Positions 51,543 through 60,244 of a DNA stretch of 64,000 nt are shown one piece after another. The position numbers and the translations under genes were made by a program. Numbering within the stretch: position 1 is the first letter of the stretch; each line of letters opens with the position of its first letter. The notes below the pieces were generated by a model. That model made no database searches. It had not been told where the DNA came from and worked only from the letters and a program-made list of their open reading frames with translations. The stretch is from Streptomyces sp. DH-12 (GTDB taxonomy: Bacteria > Actinomycetota > Actinomycetes > Streptomycetales > Streptomycetaceae). Where the stretch lies: contig NZ_PPFB01000001.1 in NCBI RefSeq assembly GCF_002899455.1, positions 4,130,001-4,194,000 of the forward strand. The letters are read 5' to 3'.

Positions 51543-52178
51543 ATGAGCACACCGGGGACCGGGCAGTCGTCTGCGGCTGTCGCGTTGACCCAAGAGGGCG
51601 CGGGGGAACGGGAGTTCCGCCGGCCGCCCACGCAGCGCACGGACAGCCCCGCGCTGCCCGGGGACGGGACGGAGGACGGTCTGACCGGGCTGAGCCTGGC
51701 GGAGCTGCGCGCGACACGGCGGGACGCGCAGCGCGACGAGGCCGACCTCAGCTACGTACGGCGGCTGCTGCAGGGGCGGATCGACATCCTGCGCGCGGAG
51801 CTGGCCCGGCGCGACCTGCCGGCGGGGGCGCCCGCGGCCGTCGCGCCGGGGGAGACCTCCGTCGTGCAGCGGCTGCCGGAGATCCTGCGCGACACCCCGG
51901 CACGCCACCGGTCCTCCGCCCGCCACCTCACGCTGGGCACGCCGCGCGGCGAGGAGTACCGGCGGCTGGCCGCCGAGATGCTCGGCGAGGTGGAGCTGTC
52001 CGACCTGGGCGCGCGCACGGACGGCGAGCTGCACACGGCGATGGCCCGGCTGACGGGGTACGAGCAGCAGGTGTCGCGGCGGCGGCAGCGGCTGCAGCGC
52101 ACCGCCGACGCGTGCGGGGCGGAGATCACCCGGCGGTACCGGGAGGGGGAGGCGCAGGTCGACGACCTGCTGGTGTGA
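51543..52178 (+). CDS. rsiG: RsiG, c-di-GMP-binding anti-sigma factor
   Basis: A 211-residue protein with a disordered N-terminus (1-45) and two long helices. Each helix carries the c-di-GMP motif E-x3-S-x2-R-x3-Q-x3-D: E66/S70/R73/Q77/D81 and E174/S178/R181/Q185/D189. In Streptomyces, RsiG bound to c-di-GMP holds the sporulation sigma factor WhiG inactive. Both motif copies are intact. The ATG at 51543 is chosen for the GTTGAGG upstream. It ends 60 bases before the acetyltransferase. Confidence 0.93.
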   Translation: MSTPGTGQSSAAVALTQEGAGEREFRRPPTQRTDSPALPGDGTEDGLTGLSLAELRATRRDAQRDEADLSYVRRLLQGRIDILRAELARRDLPAGAPAAVAPGETSVVQRLPEILRDTPARHRSSARHLTLGTPRGEEYRRLAAEMLGEVELSDLGARTDGELHTAMARLTGYEQQVSRRRQRLQRTADACGAEITRRYREGEAQVDDLLV

Positions 52179-52237
52179 GGTCCGGGGCCCGGGAAACCGC
52201 GTCGACACCCGCCGCGAGACCGACCTAACGTGGCCCC

Positions 52238-53494
52238 ATGACCTCCCGTGCCGACATCGACGTACGCCCCATCGACGAGTCCGAGTTCGCCGACTGGAAC
52301 CGGGCCATGAACATCGGCTTCCTGCGTGAGCCGACCACGCCCGAGGAGGTGCTCGACGCGCGTCGGGCGCAGTTCACGCCCGGCCGCTCGGTGGGCGCCT
52401 TCGACGGCGGGCGCTGCGTCGCCACCTTCCGCTCCTTCGCGCAGGAGCTCACGGTGGTCGGCGGGGCGGTCGTGCCGGCCGACGCGGTCACCAACGTCAC
52501 CGTCTCCCCGACCCACCGCCGGCGCGGGCTGCTGACCCGGATGATGGCCCAGGACCTCGCCGCGGCGAAGGAGCGGGGGGACGTCGTCGCCACGCTGATC
52601 GCCGCCGAGTACCCGATCTACGGGCGGTACGGCTTCGGCCCGGCCACCTGGACCACCGAGTGGACGGTCGACGTGCCGCGCGCCGGGCTCGACCCGCGCT
52701 GGGCGGGCCCGGAGGACGGCGGCCGCATCGACCTGGTGGACGCCGAGGACGTCCGCAAGCACGGCCCCGAACTGCACGAGCGGCTGCGCCGGTCCCAGCC
52801 GGGCGCGGTGAGCCGCGACGAGCTGTGGTGGAGGACCACCACCGGCGCCGTGCGCTCCCACGCGACGTTCCACGAGCCGTACTACGTGATCCACCGCTCG
52901 GCCGGCGGCGAGGTCGAGGGCATGGCCGCCTACACCACGGACGGCAAGTGGGGCGACGGCAAGCAGCCGTTGAACACGGTCCAGGTGAAGTGGCTGACCG
53001 GGGTGACCCCGGCCGCCGAGCGGGCGCTGTGGCGGTACCTCTGCTCGATCGACTGGGTGGTCGCGGTCCGGACCGGCTACCGGGCCCCCGACGACCTGCT
53101 CCCGCACTTCCTGCCCGACCCGCGCGCCGCCGCCGTCACCACACAGGCCGACTGGCTGTGGGTGCGCATCCTCGATGTCGTGCGGGCGCTGGAGGCGCGG
53201 ACGTACGGGGCGGCGGGGCCGCTGGTGCTGGAGGTGGCCGACGCGGGCGGACTGGCCGGTGGACGGTACCGGCTGGAGGCGTCGGCGGACGGCGCCGGCA
53301 CCTGTGCGCCGACCACCGAGGACCCGGATCTCTCCCTGGACGTCGCGGACCTGGCGACGCTGTGGCTCGGCGACGAGTCGGCGGTGCGGCTCGCTGCGCT
53401 GGGCCGGGTCCGGGAAGGACGAGCGGGCGCCGCCCGTCAGGCCGACGCCCTGCTGCGTACGTCCAGGCGACCGTGGTGCCCGGACATCTTCTGA
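52238..53494 (+). CDS. Eis-type GNAT acetyltransferase
   Basis: A 418-residue protein. The N-terminal GNAT domain has the acetyl-CoA motif (VTVSPTHRRRGLLTRMM). A second degenerate GNAT domain (DELWWRTTTG, YVIHRSAGGEVEG) and a C-terminal SCP2-like domain follow, ending DIF with a free carboxylate, as in the Eis family where the C-terminus is catalytic. Eis proteins acetylate aminoglycosides or lysine-containing substrates. TAACGT (52226-52231) lies six bases before the ATG (leaderless). Confidence 0.92.
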   Translation: MTSRADIDVRPIDESEFADWNRAMNIGFLREPTTPEEVLDARRAQFTPGRSVGAFDGGRCVATFRSFAQELTVVGGAVVPADAVTNVTVSPTHRRRGLLTRMMAQDLAAAKERGDVVATLIAAEYPIYGRYGFGPATWTTEWTVDVPRAGLDPRWAGPEDGGRIDLVDAEDVRKHGPELHERLRRSQPGAVSRDELWWRTTTGAVRSHATFHEPYYVIHRSAGGEVEGMAAYTTDGKWGDGKQPLNTVQVKWLTGVTPAAERALWRYLCSIDWVVAVRTGYRAPDDLLPHFLPDPRAAAVTTQADWLWVRILDVVRALEARTYGAAGPLVLEVADAGGLAGGRYRLEASADGAGTCAPTTEDPDLSLDVADLATLWLGDESAVRLAALGRVREGRAGAARQADALLRTSRRPWCPDIF

Positions 53495-53663
53495 GTGCTG
53501 TTGCTGTTGCTGTTCGGGCGCGGTCGCGTCGTCACGTGGCCGCGTGGCCACGCGGTGCGTGGTCGCGTGCGCGCTCCTGCTGCCGCTTCCTCCTTCCGCC
53601 GGCGACGGGTGGGCGTGGTCGTGCATCCGTAGCGAGCTGTTCAGTTGTGGTTGTGGTGGTGCG

Positions 53664-53711
53664 CCGCCGGCGGGCTCCCGGCTCCCCTCCGGAAGGGAGC
53701 CCGGCCGGCGG
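53664..53711. terminator. Bidirectional terminator
   Basis: Nested stems (CCGCCGG with CCGGCGG, and inside it GGCTCCC with GGGAGCC) lie between the convergent acetyltransferase and small membrane protein genes. The remaining 53495-53663 stretch contains no gene I can see. Confidence 0.7.
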
Positions 53712-53727
53712 TCCGTGCGGAGTGCCG

Positions 53728-53913
53728 TCAGCCGGACTGGGCGAAGAGCATCACGAGGATGACCGCGCCGATGCCGCCGATCATGGTGTTCCGTGCCTTG
53801 ATGCCCACGGTGAGGGCGACGAAGGCGATGATTCCCATCGGGCCGTACTTCCACTGGACGAGCTGCTCGAACCCGATGGCCAGGGCGGCGACGACGACGG
53901 CGACGAGCGGCAT
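53728..53913 (-). CDS. Small membrane protein, partner of devE
   Basis: A 61-residue protein of two hydrophobic helices around a short FEQLVQWKYGPMG loop. AAGGGGG lies just before the ATG. It is closely related to the protein at 55065-55253 (shared EQLVQW-YG core and spacing). Each is transcribed away from a GntR-type regulator with the same operator between them. Function unknown. Confidence 0.82.
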   Translation of the reverse strand: MPLVAVVVAALAIGFEQLVQWKYGPMGIIAFVALTVGIKARNTMIGGIGAVILVMLFAQSG

Positions 53914-53992
53914 GGCGGTCCCCCTTTGTCCGGCGGCCTCCCCCCTCGCCCTCCTGGTGATCCAACCCCTCTGTGGGTCTGCCAGGTTGAGC

Positions 53993-54009
53993 AAGTTGGT
54001 GACCAACTT
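53993..54009. promoter_or_regulatory. Operator-like palindrome upstream of devE
   Basis: AAGTTGG (53993-53999) and CCAACTT (54003-54009) around TGA. The same element lies at 55366-55382 before devA, followed in both by a related AGTTRTCYCCACTTGG segment. It sits between divergent genes. Confidence 0.8.
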
Positions 54010-54095
54010 GGTTGTAGTTATCTCCACTTGGAGGAGTCCTATAACCACCCTCTGAGGAACTGCCGGAAGATGGCGAGAAGTTGTAGTGTTCGGCC

Positions 54096-55004
54096 GTGGA
54101 GCCGGAACACGCCTCCGTCCATGGACGGAAGAAGCCGCAGCGGCCACAGCGGACGCATCGTGAGGTGGCCGACGAGCTGCGCGCCCGGATCCGGTCCGGA
54201 GCGCTGCGGCCGGGCCAGCGCATGCCCACGCAGGCACAGCTGGCCGCCGAGTTCGGCGTCGAGCGGCAGGCCGTGCGGGGCGCGTTGCGCATCCTCCAGT
54301 CGGAACACCTGCTGACCAACGTCTCCAAGGGGGCGCCCGCGACCGTCGCGGACCGCGCCGACCGGGCCCCGGCGGGCCCCGCCACCCCGCCGCAGCCCAC
54401 CACGGTGGCGCTCGCGCCCCGGATGACGGCCGCCTTCGAGGCGGACCACGTGGAGATCGACGCCGTCTGCCTGACCGCCGTCTCCCTCACCCTCGCCATC
54501 GGCGAACCGCTGCGGCAGATCTACACGGGGCGGCTGAAACCGGCCAAGGTCGACGTCCGCGTCCTGCTGCCCAGCCGGAACATCGACCTGGCCTTCCCGG
54601 CGCCGGTCGGCGGGCGGCAGGGGGACGGGGACCCGGTGCACGAGCGCTGGCTGGCCCAGCGCAATGCCCAGGGGCAGGTGCTCCGCCACAACCTGCAGGC
54701 CCTGCGCGCCACGCACGGGATCGACGTGCGCGTGACCTTCCGCGCGCTGCCCTTCACCCCGCCGGTGAAGCTGTACCTGCTCAACAACGCCGAGGCGTTG
54801 TTCGCCTACTACACGGTGACCCGCAGCGAGGCGCAGATCGGCCGGGAGAGCCTGCCGACGTACGACACGCAGGGCATGCGGTCGATGCTGTTCGCCTTCG
54901 AGCGGGGTGCCGGACGGCGCGACACGACCTTCGTCGAGCAGTCCCGGCTGTGGTTCAACGCACTGTGGGAGACGATCAGTTCGGAGCTGGAGCTCACGGA
55001 CTGA
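54096..55004 (+). CDS. devE: GntR-family developmental regulator DevE
   Basis: A 302-residue regulator: N-terminal GntR winged helix (VADELRARIRSGALRPGQRMPTQAQLAAEFGVERQAVRGALRIL in outline), then a ligand-like domain shared closely with DevA (EIDAVCLTAVSLTLAIGEPLRQIYTGRL, HERWLAQRNAQ, LRATHGIDV, ALPFTPPVKLYLLN). Synteny with S. coelicolor suggests DevE. TAGTGT (54084-54089) lies six bases before GTG 54096, so it is probably leaderless. Ligand unknown; autoregulation is likely given the upstream palindrome. Confidence 0.87.
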   Translation: MEPEHASVHGRKKPQRPQRTHREVADELRARIRSGALRPGQRMPTQAQLAAEFGVERQAVRGALRILQSEHLLTNVSKGAPATVADRADRAPAGPATPPQPTTVALAPRMTAAFEADHVEIDAVCLTAVSLTLAIGEPLRQIYTGRLKPAKVDVRVLLPSRNIDLAFPAPVGGRQGDGDPVHERWLAQRNAQGQVLRHNLQALRATHGIDVRVTFRALPFTPPVKLYLLNNAEALFAYYTVTRSEAQIGRESLPTYDTQGMRSMLFAFERGAGRRDTTFVEQSRLWFNALWETISSELELTD

Positions 55005-55064
55005 CGTCTCCCGCAGCGGTTCGGCCGGGCCGGCCGCGGTCCCCCGGCGGCCGGGGCGGACCGG

Positions 55065-55253
55065 TCACAGGGCGGGGCGGGTCAGGAGCAGTGCGAGCAG
55101 CACCGCTCCGGCGGAGCTGACGCCGGGCCGGTTGGCGTGGATGCCCACGGTGACCAGCAGCAGGCCGAGGAGGCCGGCCGCGCCGTACCTCCACTGGACG
55201 AGCTGCTCGACGGTGACGACGACGACGGCGGAGATCAGGGCGATGACGGGCAT
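55065..55253 (-). CDS. Small membrane protein, partner of devA
   Basis: A 62-residue protein with two hydrophobic helices around VEQLVQWRYGAAG, a paralogue of the one at 53728-53913. The ATG at 55253 has AGGGGG upstream. It is divergent from devA with a shared operator in between. Function unknown; the conserved pairing suggests these proteins are targets of the adjacent regulators. Confidence 0.82.
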   Translation of the reverse strand: MPVIALISAVVVVTVEQLVQWRYGAAGLLGLLLVTVGIHANRPGVSSAGAVLLALLLTRPAL

Positions 55254-55365
55254 GGTGTACCCCCTTCGGGCAGAGACGGTGGAACGGGGTGACGGTGCGG
55301 GCGGCCCCGTGGCGGCGACGGCCGACGGCCGAGCGAACGGAACGCTAACTTCCGCCAACTCCGCC

Positions 55366-55382
55366 AAGTTGGCAACCAACTT
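55366..55382. promoter_or_regulatory. Operator-like palindrome upstream of devA
   Basis: AAGTTGG (55366-55372) and CCAACTT (55376-55382) around CAA, the same 7-3-7 element as before devE. It lies about 85 bases before the devA start codon. Confidence 0.8.
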
Positions 55383-55468
55383 TAGTGAAGTTGTCCCCAC
55401 TTGGCCCCTGCTCATAAACAACTTTCAAACAACTCCCTTTAGATGGATCACAGTTGTAGCGTTTGACC

Positions 55469-56350
55469 GTGGCCCAGGAGAACGTGTCAGTGAACGGCAG
55501 CAGCAGGCTCTCGGCCCAGGAGATCGCCGACATCCTGCGGGAACGCATCCGCAGGGGTGAACTGAAGGCGGGCGACCGGCTGCCCACGCAGGCCGAGCTG
55601 GCCGAGGAGTTCGGCGTGGAGCGCGGCACCGTCCGCCAGGCCCTGCGCGCCCTTCAGGACGACGGGCTCCTCAGCAACGTCAGCAAGGGCAGCCCGCCCC
55701 GGATCGCCGCGCCCGCACCGGCACGGGAGGAGCCCCAGCCGACGATGGCGGGGCTGGCGCCGCGGCTGACGGAGGCGTTCTCCACGCCCCGCGTGCGGAT
55801 CGACGCCGTATGCCTCACCGCGGAGAGCTTCATGCTGGCGGTGGGCGAACCGGTCCGGCACATCCACGAGGGCCGCATCCGCCCCGAGGCGATCGACGTG
55901 CGCATCATGCTGCCGTCCCGGCGGATCAACCTCGCCTTCCCCGTGCCGGTCGACGGCCGCGACGCGGGCGAGGAGGACCCGGTCCACGAGCGCTGGCTGG
56001 CCCAGCGCAACTCCCAGGCCCGCGTGCTCCAGCACAACCTGCAGGCCCTGCGCGCCACGCACGGGATCGACGTGCACGTGTCCTTCCGCGCGCTGCCCTT
56101 CACCCCGCCGGTCAAGCTGTACCTGCTCAACGACGAGGAGGCGCTGATCGGTTACTACATGCTGACCCGGCGCGAGGAGGAGTGGGAGAGCCAGACCCTG
56201 GAGATGTACGACGCCCTCGGCTCCGCGTCCCTCCTCTTCTCCTTCGCCAAGCGGGCCGGCCGGCGGGACCAGGCGTTCGTGGAGGAATCCCAGAAGTGGT
56301 TCGACGCCCTCTGGGAAACCATCACGACGGACCTGACACTCTCCTGGTGA
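55469..56350 (+). CDS. devA: GntR-family developmental regulator DevA
   Basis: A 293-residue paralogue of DevE: GntR winged helix (EIADILRERIRRGELKAGDRLPTQAELAEEFGVERGTVRQALRAL in outline) and the same effector domain (RIDAVCLTAESFMLAVGEPVRHIHEGR, HERWLAQRNSQ, ALPFTPPVKLYLLN). In S. coelicolor DevA is needed for proper aerial development and represses its own gene. TAGCGT (55457-55462) lies six bases before GTG 55469. Its stop overlaps the devB start by GTGA. Confidence 0.9.
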   Translation: MAQENVSVNGSSRLSAQEIADILRERIRRGELKAGDRLPTQAELAEEFGVERGTVRQALRALQDDGLLSNVSKGSPPRIAAPAPAREEPQPTMAGLAPRLTEAFSTPRVRIDAVCLTAESFMLAVGEPVRHIHEGRIRPEAIDVRIMLPSRRINLAFPVPVDGRDAGEEDPVHERWLAQRNSQARVLQHNLQALRATHGIDVHVSFRALPFTPPVKLYLLNDEEALIGYYMLTRREEEWESQTLEMYDALGSASLLFSFAKRAGRRDQAFVEESQKWFDALWETITTDLTLSW

Positions 56351-57102
56351 CTTCTGAGACGCAGCAGACCGAAGCGGTGACAGCCGGGACCGAGACGGAA
56401 CCGGACGACCTGCGGAACCTGATCGAAGGTGCCCGCGTCGTGCTGTGGGACTTCGACGGCCCCGTCTGCCGCCTGTTCGCGGGCCACTCCGCCGAGCGGG
56501 TGGCGCGGGACCTGGTGGAGTGGCTGGAGGGGCAGGGGCTGCACGGCCTGCTCGACGAGACCGAACGCGAGTCCCTCGACCCGCACGCCGTCCTGCGCGC
56601 CGTGGACCGCCGGCACCCCGGCAGCGACCTCGTCGCGGAACTGGAGGAACGTCTCACCCAGGAGGAGCTGAAGGCCGCCGCCTCGGCGAGACCCACGCCC
56701 TATGCCGATCCGCTGGTCCACACCTGGACGGCGGTGGGCGCCCGCCTGGCCGTCACCACCAACAACTCCCCGCGCGTGGTGCGGGAGTACCTCACCTCAC
56801 GGGGCGCCCTGCCGTGCTTCGCCCCGCACCTCTACGGCCGCACGCGGGAACTCCAGTACCTCAAGCCGCACCCGCACTGCCTCCGCCGCGCCCTGAACGC
56901 GATGGGCGCCGCCCCGTCGGCCGCCCTGATGATCGGCGACACGCCGTCCGACCTCCAGGCGGCGCGGGCGGTGGGCGTGCCGTTCCTGGGCTATGCCCGC
57001 AACGACCGCAAGCACAAGCTGTTGCGGGACGCGGGGGCGGGGGCGATCGTCGGCTCGCTGGAGCCGGTGCTGAAGGCGGTGCGGGAGGCGGGCCGGGTCT
57101 GA
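56347..57102 (+). CDS. devB: HAD-family hydrolase DevB
   Basis: A 251-residue HAD phosphatase-like protein. Motif I is WDFDGPVCRLF, motif II is TNNS, the motif III lysine is in LKPHPHC and motif IV is IGDTPSDLQAAR. It is coupled to devA by a GTGA overlap and is the second gene of the devAB operon. The small-molecule substrate is not predictable. It starts with GTG. Confidence 0.9.
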   Translation: MTSETQQTEAVTAGTETEPDDLRNLIEGARVVLWDFDGPVCRLFAGHSAERVARDLVEWLEGQGLHGLLDETERESLDPHAVLRAVDRRHPGSDLVAELEERLTQEELKAAASARPTPYADPLVHTWTAVGARLAVTTNNSPRVVREYLTSRGALPCFAPHLYGRTRELQYLKPHPHCLRRALNAMGAAPSAALMIGDTPSDLQAARAVGVPFLGYARNDRKHKLLRDAGAGAIVGSLEPVLKAVREAGRV

Positions 57103-57363
57103 AGCACCAGCGCGGCGGGCGCCCGTGTCCGGCTCCGGTCGGAGCGCGTCCGTCGCGGCTTCTTCTCCGCGTGACGGAGGTGCTGTACGATCCGGCCACC
57201 GATCGAGCCCATCCCTTCCCCCGTTCGTACCAGGGAGCACATCGGCGACCGGAACGGGCTTCCGTACCTCCGGGCACGTGGGTGACACCCCCCGGCCCGG
57301 CGCCGGACAGCGTGCGGTTGACTTCCGCGTGCGGGAACGGGGGCCGCGTGCCTACCGTCATTT
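57103..57363. other. devB - phosphotransferase intergenic region
   Basis: About 260 bases without a recognisable gene. Near its end TACCGT (57353-57358) lies five bases before the GTG of the phosphotransferase gene. TTGACT at 57318 is too far upstream to be its -35. Confidence 0.4.
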
Positions 57364-59583
57364 GTGTCTCCCTCGTACGTCACGGAGCGGCCAGTGGGCG
57401 CACCACCTCTTCCCCGACCGGCCCTCGGGGCGCCCACCACGCCGGACGAGCGGCTCCGCAGCTTCGTGGAACGCGCCACCTGGTGCGGCACGACCACCAG
57501 CGGTCACCACAACCAGAACCACGTGCTGCCGGTGCGGGAGCCGGAGGCGCGTCTGCTGGGCCGTGAGCCGGGGACGTCGGTGACGGTGCGCGTCCGCCGG
57601 GCCGAGGCCCTGCCGGTGGTGATCAGGACCTGGGACGACGAGGACGGGATCCTCGGGGCGGTCGAGGGCGTGCTGCCGCACGTGCCGCAGTGCCTCGCGA
57701 AGGGCCCGGGCTTCGCCGTCCACAGCTATGTGGAAGGCGTTCCCCTGTCCAGCGTCTGCGCCAACGGAAAGCCCCTGGACACCCTGCTCATGCGGGCGCT
57801 GGTCGGACAGCTCGCCCGGATGACACGGGTCAGACGCAGCGCCCTGCCGCCCCTGCCGCCTCACTGGCCCGGTAACGACACCGACAGCCAGGCCTTCCTG
57901 CGCACCCTCGCCCACCTCGCGGACCGGCAGATCCGCCGGCCCAACTGGACCGCCTTCGGCGGACTGTTCGCGGCGCTCGGCATCCCGGAGGACGCCCTGG
58001 TCCGGCTCGCCGAGCGCACCCCCGTCATGACGCGGCGGCCGTACAGCCTGCTCCACGCCGACCTGCACCGCGACAACGTGATCGTCTCCCCCGGCGGCTC
58101 GCTCCCTGTCGTCTGCGTCGACTGGGAGCTGGCGACGTACGGCGATCCCCTCCACGACCTGGCGATCCACCTGGTGCGCATGCACTACCCCGAGGGCCAG
58201 TGGCCGGAGGTCATCGGCGCCTGGGAGGAGGCCGTGCGCCGTGTCCGCCCGGCAGCCGTCAACGGGCTGGCCAAGGATCTCCCGCACTACCTCGACTTCG
58301 AGCGCGCGCAGTCCGTGTTCCCGGACGTGATGCGGGCGGCGCAGTCCCTGGAACAGGCGTACACGCGGAAGAACCTGGACGGGGCGACGGCGGAGGTGGA
58401 CCGGGCGCTGCGCGCGGCCGCGCGTCCGCTCGGCCTGCGGAGCGTGCCCGGGCCGAAGGAGATCGAGCGGGCGCTGTTCCGCTGGCTGGCGTCACGCGGA
58501 GCGCGCGGCGCGGAGGTCGCCGGGTGGTCCCCGGACCGGCGCCTGCCTCTGCCGGAGGACTTCGGTGAGAGTGCGGTCCTCGACGCCCTGTCGGTGGAGG
58601 GCGCGGCGCCGGCCGGCCGGGTGTTCAAGGGCACGGCCCACCTCAACACCGTCGTGCGCGTTCCAGGGGTCCCTCACCCCGTCGTCGTACGGCGCAGGCT
58701 GCCCGACGTCACCCGGCGGGAGCCGCACTTCCTCAGCGAGCACGCCGTGCTGCGCAGCATCGAGCGGGCGGGTGTCGCCGTGCACGCACCCAGGGCCCTG
58801 GCGCTCGGCGAGACGTACCCGAACGACCACTTCGCCATCCACACCTACCTGGGCCCGGAGGACGTCGACCGTCCCCCGGACCACCCCGTGCACGGCCTGC
58901 TGCCGCACGAGGCGGACGGGCTGGTGGACCAGCTCTGCGCCCTGACCCGGGTGGACTACGGACAGCTCGATCCGACGGCGGGCGAGCCGGGTTTCCACCG
59001 CTGGCTCAAGGACGAGCTGGTCCGCCTCGTGGACGGACTGCCCGGGAAGACGCAGCGGATCGCCCGGCGACTGGGGCTCCCGGACGCCGGGCGGCTGCAC
59101 CAGATCCTGTCCCGGCAGGGAGTCAGCCACCGGGAGCCCTCCCTGCTGCACGGCGACCTCAACCCGTGGAACCTGGTCCGCCGGGACGGCGGACTGACCA
59201 TCATCGACTGGGAGATGGCGCTGATCGGGGACCCCCTGTACGACCTGGTCCGGCACATGCACCTCACCCCGACCCGCCCGGAGATCCGGGACCGCATGTT
59301 CCGCCGCTGGGAACGCACCCTCCCGGCCGCGTACACGCGCGACTGGCGGAAGGACTGGCAGGTGTACCGGCGGCTGGAGACCGTCCGCTCCGCCTACGTC
59401 GACCTCGACCGCATCGTCACCGGAGCGAGCCTCGACGCCCCGAACGTCCGCCGCGCGGTCGCCTCGTACGCGGTGACCCTGGCGGTCGCCAGCGGGGCGC
59501 TCGGCCTTCCGGTCCGGGCCACGGCCGATCCCTGTCTTGCCCGCGCCCTGGTCCGAGGCCGGCACGGCCCTGGCGGTGCGTAG
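57364..59583 (+). CDS. Protein with two aminoglycoside-phosphotransferase domains
   Basis: A 739-residue protein with two complete APH-like kinase folds. Domain 1 (about 30-340) has an N-lobe, the catalytic loop LLHADLHRDNVIV and the metal motif VDWELATYGDPLHDL. Domain 2 (about 415-710) has an N-lobe (RVFKGTAHLNTVVRV), the catalytic loop LLHGDLNPWNLV and IIDWEMALIGDPLYDL. Both keep the catalytic Asp, Asn and metal Asp, so both could be active. The substrate is unknown and need not be an antibiotic. The GTG start is five bases after a TACCGT box. TetR follows after nine bases. Confidence 0.88.
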   Translation: MSPSYVTERPVGAPPLPRPALGAPTTPDERLRSFVERATWCGTTTSGHHNQNHVLPVREPEARLLGREPGTSVTVRVRRAEALPVVIRTWDDEDGILGAVEGVLPHVPQCLAKGPGFAVHSYVEGVPLSSVCANGKPLDTLLMRALVGQLARMTRVRRSALPPLPPHWPGNDTDSQAFLRTLAHLADRQIRRPNWTAFGGLFAALGIPEDALVRLAERTPVMTRRPYSLLHADLHRDNVIVSPGGSLPVVCVDWELATYGDPLHDLAIHLVRMHYPEGQWPEVIGAWEEAVRRVRPAAVNGLAKDLPHYLDFERAQSVFPDVMRAAQSLEQAYTRKNLDGATAEVDRALRAAARPLGLRSVPGPKEIERALFRWLASRGARGAEVAGWSPDRRLPLPEDFGESAVLDALSVEGAAPAGRVFKGTAHLNTVVRVPGVPHPVVVRRRLPDVTRREPHFLSEHAVLRSIERAGVAVHAPRALALGETYPNDHFAIHTYLGPEDVDRPPDHPVHGLLPHEADGLVDQLCALTRVDYGQLDPTAGEPGFHRWLKDELVRLVDGLPGKTQRIARRLGLPDAGRLHQILSRQGVSHREPSLLHGDLNPWNLVRRDGGLTIIDWEMALIGDPLYDLVRHMHLTPTRPEIRDRMFRRWERTLPAAYTRDWRKDWQVYRRLETVRSAYVDLDRIVTGASLDAPNVRRAVASYAVTLAVASGALGLPVRATADPCLARALVRGRHGPGGA

Positions 59584-59592
59584 GCTCGCCGC

Positions 59593-60204
59593 ATGAGCGA
59601 GATCGGCCTGCGGGAGCGCAAGAAGCGGCGGATGTACCGGACGGTGTCGGACATCGCGATCCGGATGTTCCTGGAGCGGGGGTTCGACGCGGTGTCCGTG
59701 GCGGAGGTGGCCACCGCGGCCGAGATCTCCAAGCCCACGCTCTTCCGGTACTTCCCCGCGAAGGAGGACCTCGTCCTGTACCGGATCGCGGACCACGAGG
59801 AGGAGCCCGCACGGGTCGTGCGGGAGGGGCCGACGCCCCTCGAAGCGCTGCGGCGCCACTTCCTGGAAGGGCTGGAGCGGTGCGATCCCGTCACCGGGCT
59901 CAACGACGATCCCGAGGTGCTCGCCTTTCACACGCTGCTGTACGGCACACCCTCCCTGGTCGCCCGGCTGTACGGCCAGCTGGAGCGGACCGAGGAGGCG
60001 CTGGCCGAGGCGCTCGGGGGCGGGCTCGACGCCCGGCTGGCCGCCGGGCAGATCATCGCCGTGCGGCGGATCCTCGCGCAGGAGAACTGGCGGCGGATCG
60101 CGGCGGGCGAGCGCCTCGACGACGTGCGCGAGGACGCGGTGACCGCGGCGGAGCGGGCGTTCGGGATGCTGGCGCGGGGCCTGCCCGCATGGGTGACCGA
60201 GTAA
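59593..60204 (+). CDS. TetR-family transcriptional regulator
   Basis: A 203-residue regulator: TetR HTH (AIRMFLERGFDAVSVAEVATAAEISKPTLFRYFPAKEDLVL in outline) and a divergent helical ligand domain. TAGGCT (59581-59586) overlaps the stop region of the phosphotransferase gene and lies six bases before the ATG, so it has its own leaderless promoter. It may regulate the following helD gene or the preceding gene; no clear operator palindrome was found. Confidence 0.92.
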   Translation: MSEIGLRERKKRRMYRTVSDIAIRMFLERGFDAVSVAEVATAAEISKPTLFRYFPAKEDLVLYRIADHEEEPARVVREGPTPLEALRRHFLEGLERCDPVTGLNDDPEVLAFHTLLYGTPSLVARLYGQLERTEEALAEALGGGLDARLAAGQIIAVRRILAQENWRRIAAGERLDDVREDAVTAAERAFGMLARGLPAWVTE

Positions 60205-60244
60205 AAAACGTTACTAGGTTGCTTTTCTTGCTACGCTCGGGTGA

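Noticed and set aside
60205..60244. Rifamycin-associated element before helD
   Set aside because: The 40-base spacer is AT-rich with only a TACGCT box; the conserved inverted repeat of that element is not there.
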